From a virus, in IMG/VR virus record IMGVR_UViG_3300013100_000007, positions 1-41,349 of that record: a DNA stretch of 41,349 nt. One strand, given 5' to 3'. Under the pieces are notes generated by a model that worked only from the letters and a program-made list of their open reading frames with translations, was not told where the DNA came from and ran no database searches. This document shows positions 23,465 to 30,653 of the stretch, one piece after another; the stretch's first letter is position 1; each line of letters opens with the position of its first letter. The position numbers and the translations under genes were made by a program.

Positions 23465-23566
23465 ATGAAACAAATTAACGACCAATACGAACAAGAATCT
23501 TTTGAATGCGAAGGAAAACACATTCTATCAGAAAAAGACGAAAACGAAGAATTTCTTTTTGTATGA
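23465..23566 (+). CDS. Truncated duplicate of cassette gene a2
   Basis: A 33-residue reading frame whose first ~88 bases are a near copy (about five or six differences) of 22328-22415. After the shared DENEE the frame runs into unrelated sequence and stops. It is likely a leftover of duplication, retained because its ATG and coupling to the next gene are useful. Whether the peptide has a function is unknown. Confidence 0.45.
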   Translation: MKQINDQYEQESFECEGKHILSEKDENEEFLFV

Positions 23567-23733
23567 TAGACTTTTTAAAAAAATGGATACACAGAAAATG
23601 GAGTAATTATGTAGTTTACGAAGTATTCACTGTTTCAGATATTAACGGAAAAGAAACTTATAAAAAAATAGTTACTTTAAAGAAAATCTCTAATGATGGT
23701 CTAATTAAATTTAAGACTGTTAAAAACTTCTGA
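23563..23733 (+). CDS. Small basic hypothetical protein
   Basis: A 56-residue protein. I choose the ATG at 23563, which overlaps the preceding stop (ATGA), rather than an upstream start inside the duplicated fragment. The protein has a basic amphipathic N-terminus (FLKKWIHRKW) followed by strand-like segments. Function unknown. Confidence 0.5.
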   Translation: MIDFLKKWIHRKWSNYVVYEVFTVSDINGKETYKKIVTLKKISNDGLIKFKTVKNF

Positions 23734-23735
23734 TT

Positions 23736-24170
23736 ATGTGGTTCAAAGGAAAATCAAAAATAGATCATCAAAAAGCAAAAGATTACTTAAATCAATTAAT
23801 AGCTTCAGGATGCGACTTTGAGATTAAAAAGAAGCTAAATAAGCGCACATATTCTCAAAACAACTACATACACTTACTTTTTGGATATTTTGCCTTAAAT
23901 ACAGGATATACGCCCGAAGAAGTAAAACAGATAATTTTTAAGCAAATAGTTTGTCCAGAATATTTTGATGATGGAGAAAGAAATGTTTTCGGAGTGTTTC
24001 AGCAAAAATGGCGATCGACTGCAGACCTCAACACAAAAGAAATGTCAATTTGTACTGAAAGGTTTTTAGATTGGTCAGCACATGAAGTTGGAATAAGACT
24101 TCCTGAACCTTCAGATTTAGCTTTTTTAAGGGAAATAGAAATAGAAATAAACAACCAAAAACAAATTTAA
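23736..24170 (+). CDS. NinB-like recombination protein
   Basis: A 144-residue protein. It has KKKLNKRTYSQNNYIHLLFGYFALNTGYTPEEVK, WRSTADLNTKEM and HEVGIRLPEPSD segments in the order and spacing that I associate with the NinB/Orf family of phage recombination mediators (RT-x-QN, STA-x-L-x-TKE, A-x-E-x-GI-x-LP-x-P). These proteins help load recombinases or annealing proteins on SSB-coated DNA. NinG lies downstream at 30986, as in the lambda nin region, which supports the call. Confidence 0.6.
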   Translation: MWFKGKSKIDHQKAKDYLNQLIASGCDFEIKKKLNKRTYSQNNYIHLLFGYFALNTGYTPEEVKQIIFKQIVCPEYFDDGERNVFGVFQQKWRSTADLNTKEMSICTERFLDWSAHEVGIRLPEPSDLAFLREIEIEINNQKQI

Positions 24171-24171
24171 A

Positions 24172-24591
24172 ATGAGAGAAATTATTTTCAGAGGAAAAAG
24201 AACCGATAATGGAAAATTTATTGAAGGAGATCTGATTAAATTAGATAATAACACTTTAATAGCAACAAAAGATATGTGGGCGAGTAATTTGCATGATAAT
24301 TATTCTACTACAAAAACACTTGAATTAGAAGTTTTACCTGTTGTGGCAAAATCAGTAGGACAATTCACAGGCTTAACCGATAAAAACGGAACTAAAGTTT
24401 TCGAGGGGGATATAATTTCTTATTATGATGGTAAAAAAGGTCAGGAGATTAGATATTCAAAAGACGGAAGGTTAGTTTGGAAATTATTACAAGGAGAAAC
24501 CACTATTAATTTAATTGAAATATACGACCCGTTACAAATGGAAGTAATCGGAAACATACACGACAAACCCCGAATTATTAAAGTAAGTTAA
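24172..24591 (+). CDS. YopX family protein
   Basis: A 139-residue protein with the YopX signature: REIIFRGKRTDNGKFIEGDL at the N-terminus, VGQFTGLTDKNGTKVFEGDII in the middle and EVIGNIHDKP near the end. The family is common in phages and prophages of Firmicutes and Bacteroidetes; its function is not known. Confidence 0.9.
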   Translation: MREIIFRGKRTDNGKFIEGDLIKLDNNTLIATKDMWASNLHDNYSTTKTLELEVLPVVAKSVGQFTGLTDKNGTKVFEGDIISYYDGKKGQEIRYSKDGRLVWKLLQGETTINLIEIYDPLQMEVIGNIHDKPRIIKVS

Positions 24592-24606
24592 ACCAAAAAA
24601 TTAATT

Positions 24607-24855
24607 ATGAAAACAGCAATGCAACAGCATATTTCAGACTTAGAAACAATGCTAGAAGATGAATATTATGAAATAGCGAAACAGGCAATTACAAACTGTT
24701 TAATTTGTGCAAATTCATATTTAGAAACTGAAAAAAATCAAATTATTAATACTTATCAGGACGCATCCGATAATTATGGAGGCAGCAAAGCAGATGATTA
24801 TTATAAAAAACATTCGAAAAAAAATAACCCAAAAACAGCTTTTCAATTGAAATAA
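24607..24855 (+). CDS. Small hypothetical protein
   Basis: An 82-residue acidic, helical protein with a Gly/Ser/Lys-rich C-terminal part. It is the last gene before a promoter and structured RNA (24861-24975). No family recognised. Confidence 0.55.
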   Translation: MKTAMQQHISDLETMLEDEYYEIAKQAITNCLICANSYLETEKNQIINTYQDASDNYGGSKADDYYKKHSKKNNPKTAFQLK

Positions 24856-24860
24856 TTGAC

Positions 24861-24868
24861 TATATTTG
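24861..24868 (+). promoter_or_regulatory. TATATTTG -7 box upstream of RNA copy A
   Basis: The box is a perfect match to the Bacteroidetes -7 consensus and lies 6 bases after the previous stop codon. No exact TTG is found 19 bases upstream, only a T-rich stretch. Confidence 0.65.
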
Positions 24869-24871
24869 TCT

Positions 24872-24975
24872 TAAGTATTGAGGTGAGAGCCAATGCAAAA
24901 TATAAAGAAATTTAATCCATAATAGGGCGGGCGCTCTCACATTTAGCCCTAACTATTATGGATTTTTTATTTTTA
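24872..24975 (+). ncRNA. Kissing-loop RNA copy A (leader or small RNA)
   Basis: Hairpin 1 has the stem GTATTG (24875-24880) with CAATGC (24891-24896), one G-T pair. Its loop carries GTGAGAGC (24883-24890). The second structure has an outer stem of 11-12 bp (24914-24925 with 24953-24964) and an inner GGGC/GCCC stem (near 24925-24928 and 24946-24949). The inner loop contains GCTCTCAC (24933-24940), exactly complementary to the first loop. A strong T run follows the outer stem, as in an intrinsic terminator. The architecture is the same as in copies B and C, with a different loop sequence. The next gene starts at 24996. Confidence 0.78.
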
Positions 24976-24995
24976 CTAACTTAAATTAATTTACA

Positions 24996-25220
24996 ATGAA
25001 ACACACTTTAACTTCTCAATTATCTGGTTCAGAAGATGTAAAATATGATATTTACGCATTAGAATTAGATTCGGACACTATAAACATTGGCATAGAAAGA
25101 ACAGACTTTTTAAAAAGCCATTTGTCTAATCAAATTTGTATTAATTTAAATAAAAAAGAACTCCACTCATTTATAGGCACATTACTTCATATTCAATCAA
25201 AAATGAAAGGAGGTAAATAA
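24996..25220 (+). CDS. Small hypothetical protein before the replication initiator
   Basis: A 74-residue protein with alternating polar and hydrophobic segments and a helical end. It is the first gene after the structured RNA and its stop overlaps the start of the initiator gene by one base (TAATG). No family recognised. Confidence 0.55.
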   Translation: MKHTLTSQLSGSEDVKYDIYALELDSDTINIGIERTDFLKSHLSNQICINLNKKELHSFIGTLLHIQSKMKGGK

Positions 25221-25903
25221 TGGCCGAGAATAAAAAATCATTCGTTTTGTATGCTGATCTAATAAAAAGCATAGAGCATTTAACAAATGAAGAAAAAGGA
25301 ATTTTATTTAATCATTTGTTAGAATATGTAAATGATAAAAATCCTATACTGGAGGATAGATTAGTATTGACAGCTTGGAAGCCAATAGAGTTACAGTTAA
25401 AAAGGGACCTTATTAAATTTGAAGAAGTTAAGGCTAAAAGAAGTGGTGCAGGAAAGCGTTCAGCAGAATTGAGAGCATTAAAATTAGAAGAACAAACCTC
25501 AACAAATCCAACAAGTGTTGAAAGTGTTGAACAAACCTCAACAAATCCAACTGTAAATGATACTGTTACTGTAAATGTAAATGATACTGTTACTGTAAAT
25601 GTAATAAAAGAAAATAATAAGGCTTTGCCTTTTAAATTTTTTGATTCATTGATAGATTTGGGGGCCGAAAAACAATTAGTATCCGATTGGATAGCTGTAA
25701 GGAAATCAAAGAGGCTATCAAATACAGTAACCGCGTTTGATAATTTTAAAAATGAAGTATCAAAATCAGGAAAAAACATTAATGATGTACTTAAAGAATG
25801 TGTTATTAATTCTTGGGGTGGCTTTAGAGCTGAATGGATTAAAGAAAATTTAGTTAAGCAATTGTATAAAAGTCCAACCGACCCAAAAAGACCAAGATCA
25901 TGA
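25220..25903 (+). CDS. DUF6291-type replication initiator-like protein
   Basis: A 227-residue protein. The N-terminal ~75 residues (FVLYADLIKSIEHLTNEEKGILFNHLLEYVND, then AWKPIELQLKRD) match the DUF6291 domain found in phage proteins that sit where initiators or helicase loaders sit. A basic segment and a low-complexity Thr/Asn/Val linker (about residues 90-132) are followed by a helical C-terminal domain. The linker is encoded by direct DNA repeats that look like iterons. It overlaps the primase-helicase gene by 4 bases (ATGA), so it probably marks the origin and recruits that helicase. Confidence 0.7.
   Translation: MAENKKSFVLYADLIKSIEHLTNEEKGILFNHLLEYVNDKNPILEDRLVLTAWKPIELQLKRDLIKFEEVKAKRSGAGKRSAELRALKLEEQTSTNPTSVESVEQTSTNPTVNDTVTVNVNDTVTVNVIKENNKALPFKFFDSLIDLGAEKQLVSDWIAVRKSKRLSNTVTAFDNFKNEVSKSGKNINDVLKECVINSWGGFRAEWIKENLVKQLYKSPTDPKRPRS
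25490..25600 (+). repeat. Iteron-like repeats inside the initiator gene (candidate origin)
   Basis: Three repeat families lie end to end. A 23-bp exact direct repeat is at 25490-25512 and 25529-25551. A 9-bp tandem (AAGTGTTGA) is at 25513-25530. A 24-bp exact tandem repeat is at 25553-25576 and 25577-25600. An AT-rich stretch follows. Lambda and many other phages carry the replication origin as iterons within the initiator gene. Confidence 0.6.
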
Positions 25904-27711
25904 GTAATATTCATAATTGGGACCTGATAGTTACAAATAAGGTTTCAGGAACAGCAAAATTAAAATGTCCTGTTTGTGGTCCAGAAAGAAAAAATAAATC
26001 GGACAAAAGCCTTTATATTAATTTTAATTCTGGAGTAGCTAAGTGTTTCCATTGTGATGGATTGTTTTTCAAAGAAAGTATTGAAAGAAAAGTAGAAAAA
26101 GAAAATTTTACTTTGCCTACCCAGAATTGGAAAAATTATACTCAGCTTTCAGACCAAGTGGTTAAATATTTTGAGGGACGTAAAATACAGCAATACACAT
26201 TAAAGGCTTTTGAAATTACTGAGGAAAAATATTATCAACCTCAACTAAGTAAAGAAGTAAATAATATTGTTTTTAATTATTTCGAGGGCGAAACACTTGT
26301 AAATAAAAAATATAGATCAGGAGGTAAAAAATTCACGCAATCAAAAAACGCCAAATCTATTTTTTACAATTTAAATTCAATAATAGGCCAAGATGAATGC
26401 TATATTGTTGAAGGAGAAATTGATGTTCTTTCACTTTATGAGATTGGGATTAAAAACTGTATATCTGTTCCGAACGGGGCCAATGACAATGATAATTATT
26501 GGATAAATTCAGAGACTTACATCAAGGATATTAAAAAATTCTATATAGCTACTGATAACGATTCAAAAGGCGATGAGGTAGCCGAAAAGATAGCTCAGCG
26601 TTTAGGACGTTACAGATGTGAGAGAATTATTTTTGAGGGTAAAGACGCAAACGAGGACCTGATAAACGGAGTCTTAGAAAAAACAATTCGAAATACAGTA
26701 AAATATCCAGTTGCAGGAACTTTTAAAGTTTCGGATTGTTATGATGATATTGTGGCCCTGCATGAAAATGGATTGCCCGAAACTATTTATCCTAAACATT
26801 CATGCTTTGGACCTCTTAAAGAAATATTTTCTGTTATGCGTGGCCACTTGATTACAGGAACTGGAATACCATCACATGGGAAGTCTAATTTTACAGAATG
26901 GTACGTTTTAAATTTGGTCCGAGATTACAATATGAAAGCATCATTTTTCAGTCCTGAACATCATCCTTTCGCATTACATCATACTACGTTCATTGAAAAA
27001 TCAGTCGGGGCCAATTTTTGGAGAGATAATGAAGATTGCAAAAGAGTTAATCGTTACGATATCGCCAAATACCACGAATGGGCCGAAGAAAAAATTTATC
27101 TAACTGGCACCGAAAACGGAGAATTTCCAACTTGGGATTGGCTATTTGAAAAATTCAAAGAACAATTGTTTAATTACGGAATAGATATTTTTGTAATTGA
27201 TGCTTTTAACAAGCTCGGATTTAATGGAAAAGGGAATAAGTTGGACCAAATTAATCAGGTCCTAACAAAGCTAACAATGTTCGCTCAAATGAACAACGTA
27301 ATTATTTTCTTGGTGGCCCATCCTACAAAAATGCAAAAGGATGCTTCTGGCCTATATGGATCGCCAACACTTTATGATGTATCTGGAAGTTCAGATTTCA
27401 GAAACCAAACACATGACGGATTTAGTATTTACAGATTCTTTGGTGATGATAATAATGAGCCGAGAACCGTTTTTGAAAATCTTAAGACTAAAATGAAATT
27501 TCAGGGTGAAATTGGGGGCCAAGTTGAATTTCAATATCACATACCATCTGGTCGTTATTATGTAATGGGACAAGAAGCTCCAAGATTTGTAATGTGGGAA
27601 GAAGAAACGGAAATAAAAGAATTTAACGATTCTGGACCAGAATTGCCAAAAGTAAATCCTATTGATGCTTTTGGAGAAGATTACAACGATGATGCAGACG
27701 TTCCATTTTAA
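25900..27711 (+). CDS. TOPRIM primase-helicase (T7 gp4-like architecture)
   Basis: A 603-residue protein. A zinc-binding primase finger is seen (CPVC at 23-26 and CFHC at 49-52). A TOPRIM domain follows, with YIVEGEIDVLSL at about 168-179 and ATDNDSKGD near 217-225. Then comes a DnaB-type RecA domain with Walker A GTGIPSHGKSN at about 320-330 and a Walker B IDIFVIDAF near 434. This should prime and unwind DNA at the fork. The C-terminus is acidic and ends NDDADVPF, like the Phe-ended tails of T7 gp4 and SSB that bind partners. No phage DNA polymerase is encoded here, so the partner may be a host protein. Confidence 0.88.
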   Translation: MSNIHNWDLIVTNKVSGTAKLKCPVCGPERKNKSDKSLYINFNSGVAKCFHCDGLFFKESIERKVEKENFTLPTQNWKNYTQLSDQVVKYFEGRKIQQYTLKAFEITEEKYYQPQLSKEVNNIVFNYFEGETLVNKKYRSGGKKFTQSKNAKSIFYNLNSIIGQDECYIVEGEIDVLSLYEIGIKNCISVPNGANDNDNYWINSETYIKDIKKFYIATDNDSKGDEVAEKIAQRLGRYRCERIIFEGKDANEDLINGVLEKTIRNTVKYPVAGTFKVSDCYDDIVALHENGLPETIYPKHSCFGPLKEIFSVMRGHLITGTGIPSHGKSNFTEWYVLNLVRDYNMKASFFSPEHHPFALHHTTFIEKSVGANFWRDNEDCKRVNRYDIAKYHEWAEEKIYLTGTENGEFPTWDWLFEKFKEQLFNYGIDIFVIDAFNKLGFNGKGNKLDQINQVLTKLTMFAQMNNVIIFLVAHPTKMQKDASGLYGSPTLYDVSGSSDFRNQTHDGFSIYRFFGDDNNEPRTVFENLKTKMKFQGEIGGQVEFQYHIPSGRYYVMGQEAPRFVMWEEETEIKEFNDSGPELPKVNPIDAFGEDYNDDADVPF

Positions 27712-27778
27712 AATTTAAAATATCAAATACAAGGACCAATTAAAAACCTCAGCATGGTTACGTAAAAAGTTTGAAATA

Positions 27779-28012
27779 ATGGAACGAGATAATTTCGTTT
27801 GCGCTGAATGCTTATGCGATAATTCAGAAAGACAGTTGCAAGTTCATCACATAGCTTATTATGATTACGACAGAATGGCTTGGGATTACCCTGATTATTT
27901 ATTGGTTACATTATGCAAAGATTGTCACGACAAAGAACATAAAGAAAAAGCAATTACTAACCCTAAAAGAATAATCGAATGGATAATAAAGCTACTTACC
28001 CCGAATGGATGA
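27779..28012 (+). CDS. HNH endonuclease
   Basis: A 77-residue protein from the first ATG, with an HNH/zinc motif: CAECLCDN, LQVHHIAYYDYDRMAWDYPDYLLVTLCKDCH. It is probably a DNA-nicking or cutting enzyme; small HNH proteins beside packaging or replication genes aid processing. The recognisable family sequence continues upstream in frame (YKDQLKTSAWLRKKFEIMERD) to an ATC at 27722, where a start would be expected, so the true start may be non-canonical. Confidence 0.8.
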   Translation: MERDNFVCAECLCDNSERQLQVHHIAYYDYDRMAWDYPDYLLVTLCKDCHDKEHKEKAITNPKRIIEWIIKLLTPNG

Positions 28013-28125
28013 CAGAGTATTTTATAAAATATGCTAAAAAGATGATTTCTAAGCCGATTCAATTCGTTGATAAAATAAATGTCAATTCAATTATTTCTGT
28101 AAAGCAAAAAATCAGAAAGCCATGA
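27979..28125 (+). CDS. Small basic hypothetical protein
   Basis: A 48-residue basic protein whose start overlaps the end of the HNH gene by 34 bases and whose stop overlaps the next start (ATGA). The coupling supports expression. No family recognised. Confidence 0.4.
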   Translation: MDNKATYPEWMTEYFIKYAKKMISKPIQFVDKINVNSIISVKQKIRKP

Positions 28126-28286
28126 AACACCAAATACACTACATGACACTTTCTGATGCTGTAAACTTCATTACCGTCACTCAAATTAAAAACGTGACTA
28201 TTTTGAGATTAAGCGAAACACGTTTAAGTGCTAAAATTAATTATGATATCGGAATTTGGAAAATAAAGTATAAACCTAAAAACTAA
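28122..28286 (+). CDS. Small protein ending GIWKIK (relative of 22555 gene)
   Basis: A 54-residue protein whose C-terminus GIWKIKYKPKN resembles GIWRIKSLKNN of 22555-22746. The Thr-rich strand-like body also alternates in a similar way. It is likely a member of the same small family. Function unknown. Confidence 0.45.
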   Translation: MKHQIHYMTLSDAVNFITVTQIKNVTILRLSETRLSAKINYDIGIWKIKYKPKN

Positions 28287-28289
28287 ATT

Positions 28290-28490
28290 ATGAAAACATG
28301 TTGCGGAATATTTCCCACTAATGATTGCAGTGATTGTGGTCATTTTAAAAATTGGCTTAATGAATTGCAAAAATACGTATCTGAACAGTTAAACGTTAGC
28401 ACTTCAGAAGTCAAAATAAATGAAGATAAAGCATTGGAATATTTTAATGACGGATTTACACCAAGCCAATGTTTTAGAGAATCATGGTAA
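28290..28490 (+). CDS. Small Cys-rich hypothetical protein
   Basis: A 66-residue protein with CCGIFPTNDCSDCGH at the start, a possible metal site, followed by a helical part. Function unknown. Confidence 0.5.
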   Translation: MKTCCGIFPTNDCSDCGHFKNWLNELQKYVSEQLNVSTSEVKINEDKALEYFNDGFTPSQCFRESW

Positions 28491-28510
28491 ATTAATTTAA
28501 AAAGAAATCT

Positions 28511-28708
28511 ATGGAAGAGTTAATAAAAAGAATTGAAGAATACGCTGTAAAATATGAATTTAATTTTCAGTTTTGGGGCGCAGGAAACAACAATATTTAC
28601 ATCATGAAAGATAATGTTGATTTGTATGATTCGGGAGGGCATGAAACGATAAAAGATTGTTTAGAAGATGCTTTGAAATATTTAGACCGTATTAATCGAA
28701 AAAAGTAA
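28511..28708 (+). CDS. Small hypothetical protein
   Basis: A 65-residue protein with an alpha-beta pattern ending in a helical DCLEDALKYL segment. It shares one base with the next start codon (TAATG). Function unknown. Confidence 0.5.
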   Translation: MEELIKRIEEYAVKYEFNFQFWGAGNNNIYIMKDNVDLYDSGGHETIKDCLEDALKYLDRINRKK

Positions 28709-28914
28709 TGGAAAAGCTATTCGAAATCGAAGAAACAGTTCCTGAAAAAACAGAAACTTGTTTAAATTGTGAGCATCGTCAAAGATGGGAATGTAATTCT
28801 AAAGTTTTTCAATACTGCGGTGTTAGAAAATCAAATAGAACAGCCAACGGATTATTAAAAATTAAATGCAAGGATAAGGCCTGCTTATCTTTTAAACCTG
28901 AAAATAAAATTTAA
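28708..28914 (+). CDS. Small Cys-rich (zinc-binding) protein
   Basis: A 68-residue protein with CLNCEHRQRWECN, YCG and CKDKAC, six Cys in the pattern of a small zinc module seen in many Bacteroidetes phage proteins. Function unknown. Confidence 0.55.
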   Translation: MEKLFEIEETVPEKTETCLNCEHRQRWECNSKVFQYCGVRKSNRTANGLLKIKCKDKACLSFKPENKI

Positions 28915-28947
28915 CAATCATTCTGAAAGGAAAATAAAAAAGGAATT

Positions 28948-29217
28948 ATGAATCATCCAATTAATGAACAAACGATAAACGCATATAAATTGATTTTAAA
29001 CGACCCTAAAGAATATGGTTGTCATTTCCCTGCTTTAAATGATATTGTTGAAAAATCAGATACACCAATATCAAAAGCACTGTGTTATACAAAATACATT
29101 CAAGCTATCGGTGTTACAAATTTGCAGAAAGTAATTTTTTACATCATCTTCGATGAATTATTTGATGTTAAGCCAATGAATGGAGATTTAGGTTATTGTG
29201 TTAAATTTAAAATTTAA
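28948..29217 (+). CDS. Hypothetical protein
   Basis: An 89-residue mostly helical protein with no recognised motif, 5 bases upstream of a zinc-finger-like gene. Confidence 0.5.
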   Translation: MNHPINEQTINAYKLILNDPKEYGCHFPALNDIVEKSDTPISKALCYTKYIQAIGVTNLQKVIFYIIFDELFDVKPMNGDLGYCVKFKI

Positions 29218-29222
29218 GAATA

Positions 29223-29603
29223 ATGAAAATAATCCCAAACATAACAATTTACAAATGTGATTTTTGTAAAAAAGAAATGAAAAGAAAACATGCTATGATA
29301 AATCATGAATATTCCTGCAATGAAAATCCAGCAAATAAAAAGGCTTGTCATTTTTGTGAACACCTGGAAGAAGTTAAAAAAGAAACGTTCTTCGAAAACC
29401 CTTATTATCATCCTGATTATAATGATGCAGATGGTGAGTGGAAAAAAGTAAAAATGTTTCGTTGCAAAAAGTTTGATAAATTAATGTACCCTTACTCTAT
29501 CGAAAAAAGAGGTTTGCCAAATAAATATCCGTGTACATTTGAAGAACAAGAACCAATGCCAGTTGCTTGTGAAAGCTTTGAAAGCATGCAGGTTTTTATT
29601 TAA
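29223..29603 (+). CDS. Zinc-finger-like protein
   Basis: A 126-residue protein. The N-terminal part has CDFCKKEMKRKHAMINHEYSC, a C-x2-C-x(n)-H-x4-C finger, then ACHFCEH and later Cys at FRCKKF, YPCTF and ACESF. The Cys/His count suggests two zinc sites. It may bind DNA or RNA. No named family recognised. Confidence 0.55.
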   Translation: MKIIPNITIYKCDFCKKEMKRKHAMINHEYSCNENPANKKACHFCEHLEEVKKETFFENPYYHPDYNDADGEWKKVKMFRCKKFDKLMYPYSIEKRGLPNKYPCTFEEQEPMPVACESFESMQVFI

Positions 29604-29638
29604 TTAAAAACAAAGACTAATAACTAAAAAGTAAAATT

Positions 29639-29998
29639 ATGTGGACTAAATTAAAAAATGAAAATAGAAAAGCAAGAAAAGATCATCGATGTAACTTTTG
29701 TCTTTCTACTATCAAAAAAGATACTCAATACAATTATTCAGCATATAAATTAGATTCTGATTTTTACGATTGGAAAGCTCATTTTCATTGTTTTGATATT
29801 GTTAGCAAATTAAACATGCAAGAACATACACAATACGGAGTTACTGACGAAGATTTCATAATTACAATTCGAGAAGAATATAAAAATTTAATGTCTCTTT
29901 ATAATTCAGAAATTTATGAATATGAACATTTTCAGTATCCATCTTTTATTGAACAATTAAAATATGTTTGTGAAATGCATAAAGTAGAATTTAAATAA
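29639..29998 (+). CDS. Treble-clef-like zinc protein
   Basis: A 119-residue protein with KARKDHRCNFCLSTIKKDTQY near the N-terminus and FYDWKAHFHCF further on, giving two Cys plus His/Cys partners. This start is common in phage proteins of unknown function that resemble small HNH or treble-clef folds without a clear active site. Confidence 0.6.
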   Translation: MWTKLKNENRKARKDHRCNFCLSTIKKDTQYNYSAYKLDSDFYDWKAHFHCFDIVSKLNMQEHTQYGVTDEDFIITIREEYKNLMSLYNSEIYEYEHFQYPSFIEQLKYVCEMHKVEFK

Positions 29999-30042
29999 AA
30001 ATTTGTATTAACTGCCCGAAATGGGAATCTAAAAAATAAATT

Positions 30043-30354
30043 ATGACTAAAGAGGAAAAATTACAAAAATTAAATTCATTGTTATTGTGTTTATCTGCAC
30101 ATCCGGACAATGAACCAGATTCAGAATTTGAAGATCGTATTTATGATTTGGAAGAAATAATCGAATATGAAAAATCAGAAAATTTAAATGAAGAATTATT
30201 AGAGTGGTTAAAAGAATCATATCAAAGTGTTTCATTTGGACGTGAACCAATTAAAATTAGCAAATACGGCGGTTCATTCTTTGTTAAGTTTTCTGAAAAA
30301 GAAACATATAGAATAAGTTTACAGCTATTTAAATCTCAAATAACTTTAGATTAA
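30043..30354 (+). CDS. Hypothetical acidic protein
   Basis: A 103-residue protein, acidic and helical at the start and strand-like at the end. It shares one base with the next start codon (TAATG). Function unknown. Confidence 0.5.
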   Translation: MTKEEKLQKLNSLLLCLSAHPDNEPDSEFEDRIYDLEEIIEYEKSENLNEELLEWLKESYQSVSFGREPIKISKYGGSFFVKFSEKETYRISLQLFKSQITLD

Positions 30355-30638
30355 TGACCCAACAGTTAAAGCTTTTTGAAGAAATAGGAAGCGAGTATTT
30401 TCGTATAGGAGCAGATAAATTACTTCATGCTTTAAATTTAGGCTTAAAAACGAAAGAAAAATATCAAATCGAGTATTACTACCAGCATGAAAAATTATTC
30501 GTTATAATCGCTTGTAATCGTCAAAAACACATAGTTTGCAATGTAGTTGACGAAAACGGAAACGTGCCAAAAGATTTTTGCGTAAACTGGAGAATACACC
30601 AAGAGGTAATGCGTGAATTAAAAATTGAATTAGTATAA
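30354..30638 (+). CDS. Hypothetical protein
   Basis: A 94-residue protein starting MTQQLKLFEEIG, a start often seen in small replication-associated phage proteins (a QLKLF peptide resembles a clamp-binding motif). The sliding-clamp idea is speculative. Coupled to the gene before. Confidence 0.5.
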   Translation: MTQQLKLFEEIGSEYFRIGADKLLHALNLGLKTKEKYQIEYYYQHEKLFVIIACNRQKHIVCNVVDENGNVPKDFCVNWRIHQEVMRELKIELV

Positions 30639-30653
30639 ACTAAAAATATAAAA

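Noticed and set aside
25490-25600. CRISPR-like array
   Set aside because: The repeats are only two copies each, coding and adjacent, without unique spacers of regular length; an iteron/origin reading fits better. No CRISPR array is seen anywhere.
25312-25914. 200-residue minus-strand frame opposite the initiator gene
   Set aside because: It is a low-complexity mirror of the plus-strand gene and repeats, has no promoter, and lies inside a well-supported operon.
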